From Candidatus Geohydrothermomicrobium daggyaiense (GTDB lineage: Bacteria; Actinomycetota; Geothermincolia; Fen-727; JACVIW01), in assembly GCA_015711695.1 (NCBI GenBank), contig JACVIW010000155.1, positions 1-6,014 on the forward strand: 6,014 nt of DNA. Reading direction: 5' to 3'. Both the position numbers and the translations under genes were made by a program. The notes under the pieces are model-generated. The model was not told the origin of the DNA and searched no databases. It was given only the letters and a program-made list of their open reading frames with translations. Shown one piece after another: positions 5,403 to 6,014 of this stretch. Numbering within the stretch: position 1 is the first letter of the stretch; the number at the start of each line of letters is the position of its first letter.

Positions 5403-6014
5403 TCAAAAATGTCCGTACTTTAGCCAGCTCTCATTCATGTATTTTCCAGCAGTTAATTCTTCGGAGAGTTCAATCTCGTCCGGTCGAAAATGATCTAATA
5501 GCGCCTCTACTTTAAGGACTTCCTGGAAGCCGAGGATAAATGCTTTGCTGATTGAATAGTAATCGCAGTTGGGTATTCCTGACTCCTCGAGCGTAACGAA
5601 ATAGTTTTCCCCGCTTGATCTGGGAGAACCTGTGATCTTATTTCTTAAAGTAAGATCGGCAAATGAAATATCGGGACGGGAAATAATCATCGTCCCATGT
5701 TGTAGTATTCCGTTTTTACCCACTCGCTGGGCGCTCCCGCAAATCTTATTGCCCTTCCACTCTATGTCAATTCCAAACACGCTTTGAAAACACCACTGGT
5801 ACCCTTTTTCGTATTTCATCTTCCTGACGGCTACTTCTGCTTTAATGCCCAGAATGGAAAGAGCCCTCACAATCCCGCGGGATACTAACGCAAACGAGGC
5901 CAGGTCAAATCTGCTGTCTTTTTTTTGGGCAGGAAGAACTACGCAGTATGTGAAATCATTCATATGTAGAATCGACAGACCACCTGTTGGTCTCCTCACA
6001 ATATCTATTCCTTT
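5403..6014 (-). CDS. Lipoate-protein ligase / octanoyltransferase (LplA/LipM family), N-terminus cut by the window
   Basis: The frame is open to the window edge and its first visible codons read KGIDIV before RRPTGG, so the gene begins upstream. The visible 203 residues compare with about 270 in the family. Counting from the first visible codon, the motifs are RRPTGG (7-12), SILH (14-17), Cys75 in YQWCF, GNKICGSAQR (88-97) with Lys90, QHGT (105-108) and a C-terminal KYMNESW (191-197). The Lys in the K-x-x-G-S-A-Q block is the residue shared by lipoyl and octanoyl transfer enzymes; the Cys before it appears to sit where LipM-type octanoyltransferases have their catalytic Cys. The protein should attach octanoyl or lipoyl groups to carrier proteins such as GcvH or 2-oxoacid dehydrogenase E2 subunits. 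The GTG at 5999 is internal (the Val before RRPTGG), not a start. I cannot decide between LipM and LplA without the N-terminus. Confidence 0.88.
   Translation of the reverse strand, partial: KGIDIVRRPTGGLSILHMNDFTYCVVLPAQKKDSRFDLASFALVSRGIVRALSILGIKAEVAVRKMKYEKGYQWCFQSVFGIDIEWKGNKICGSAQRVGKNGILQHGTMIISRPDISFADLTLRNKITGSPRSSGENYFVTLEESGIPNCDYYSISKAFILGFQEVLKVEALLDHFRPDEIELSEELTAGKYMNESWLKYGHF

Noticed and set aside
1..6014. CRISPR arrays, tRNA or rRNA genes, insertion sequences, phage genes
   Set aside because: I saw no regularly spaced repeats, cloverleaf-like sequence, transposase motifs or terminal inverted repeats.

Overview
All eight genes in this window lie on the minus strand and are read from high to low coordinates. 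The gene set and order point to the actinobacterial lineage. A GarA/OdhI-type FHA protein, a MerR regulator of the Rv1828 type and a DUF151 'bifunctional nuclease' protein occur in the same relative order as Mycobacterium tuberculosis Rv1827-Rv1828-Rv1829. The moderate, fairly AT-rich composition, a zinc ribbon on the FHA protein and a clostridial-style LipM/LplA-like gene upstream suggest a deep-branching, perhaps anaerobic or uncultured actinobacterial group rather than a classical high-GC actinomycete. That placement is inference from protein similarity read by eye.

Layout in transcription order: (1) the C-terminal three quarters of a lipoate-protein ligase/octanoyltransferase (6014-5403); (2) a 132-base gap with an extended -10 promoter candidate and a small palindrome; (3) a small unrecognised ORF with an ambiguous start (5270-5061), 13 bases before (4) the zinc-ribbon/FHA GarA-like protein (5047-4577); (5) a gap with a good promoter candidate, then the MerR-type regulator (4441-3617); (6) a second promoter candidate and a D-alanyl-D-alanine carboxypeptidase (3492-2176); (7) a third promoter candidate and the DUF151 protein (2085-1615); (8) a two-TM potassium channel with RCK domains (1537-512); (9) an AT-rich spacer with a dyad of repeated TGTTA boxes; (10) the N-terminal part of an exported coiled-coil protein resembling cell-wall hydrolases of the EnvC/PcsB kind (353-1, cut by the window edge).

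Functionally the window joins central nitrogen/carbon metabolism control (GarA-like FHA switch, lipoyl-protein modification) with envelope functions (DD-carboxypeptidase, K+ channel, coiled-coil murein-hydrolase-like protein). The carboxypeptidase sits between merR and the DUF151 gene, which are adjacent in mycobacteria. I see no CRISPR array, transposon, phage gene, tRNA or rRNA. Most of the window is conserved housekeeping-type sequence. The least explained parts are the small ORF at 5061-5270, the zinc-ribbon fusion on the GarA-like switch and the TGTTA dyad at 436-484.
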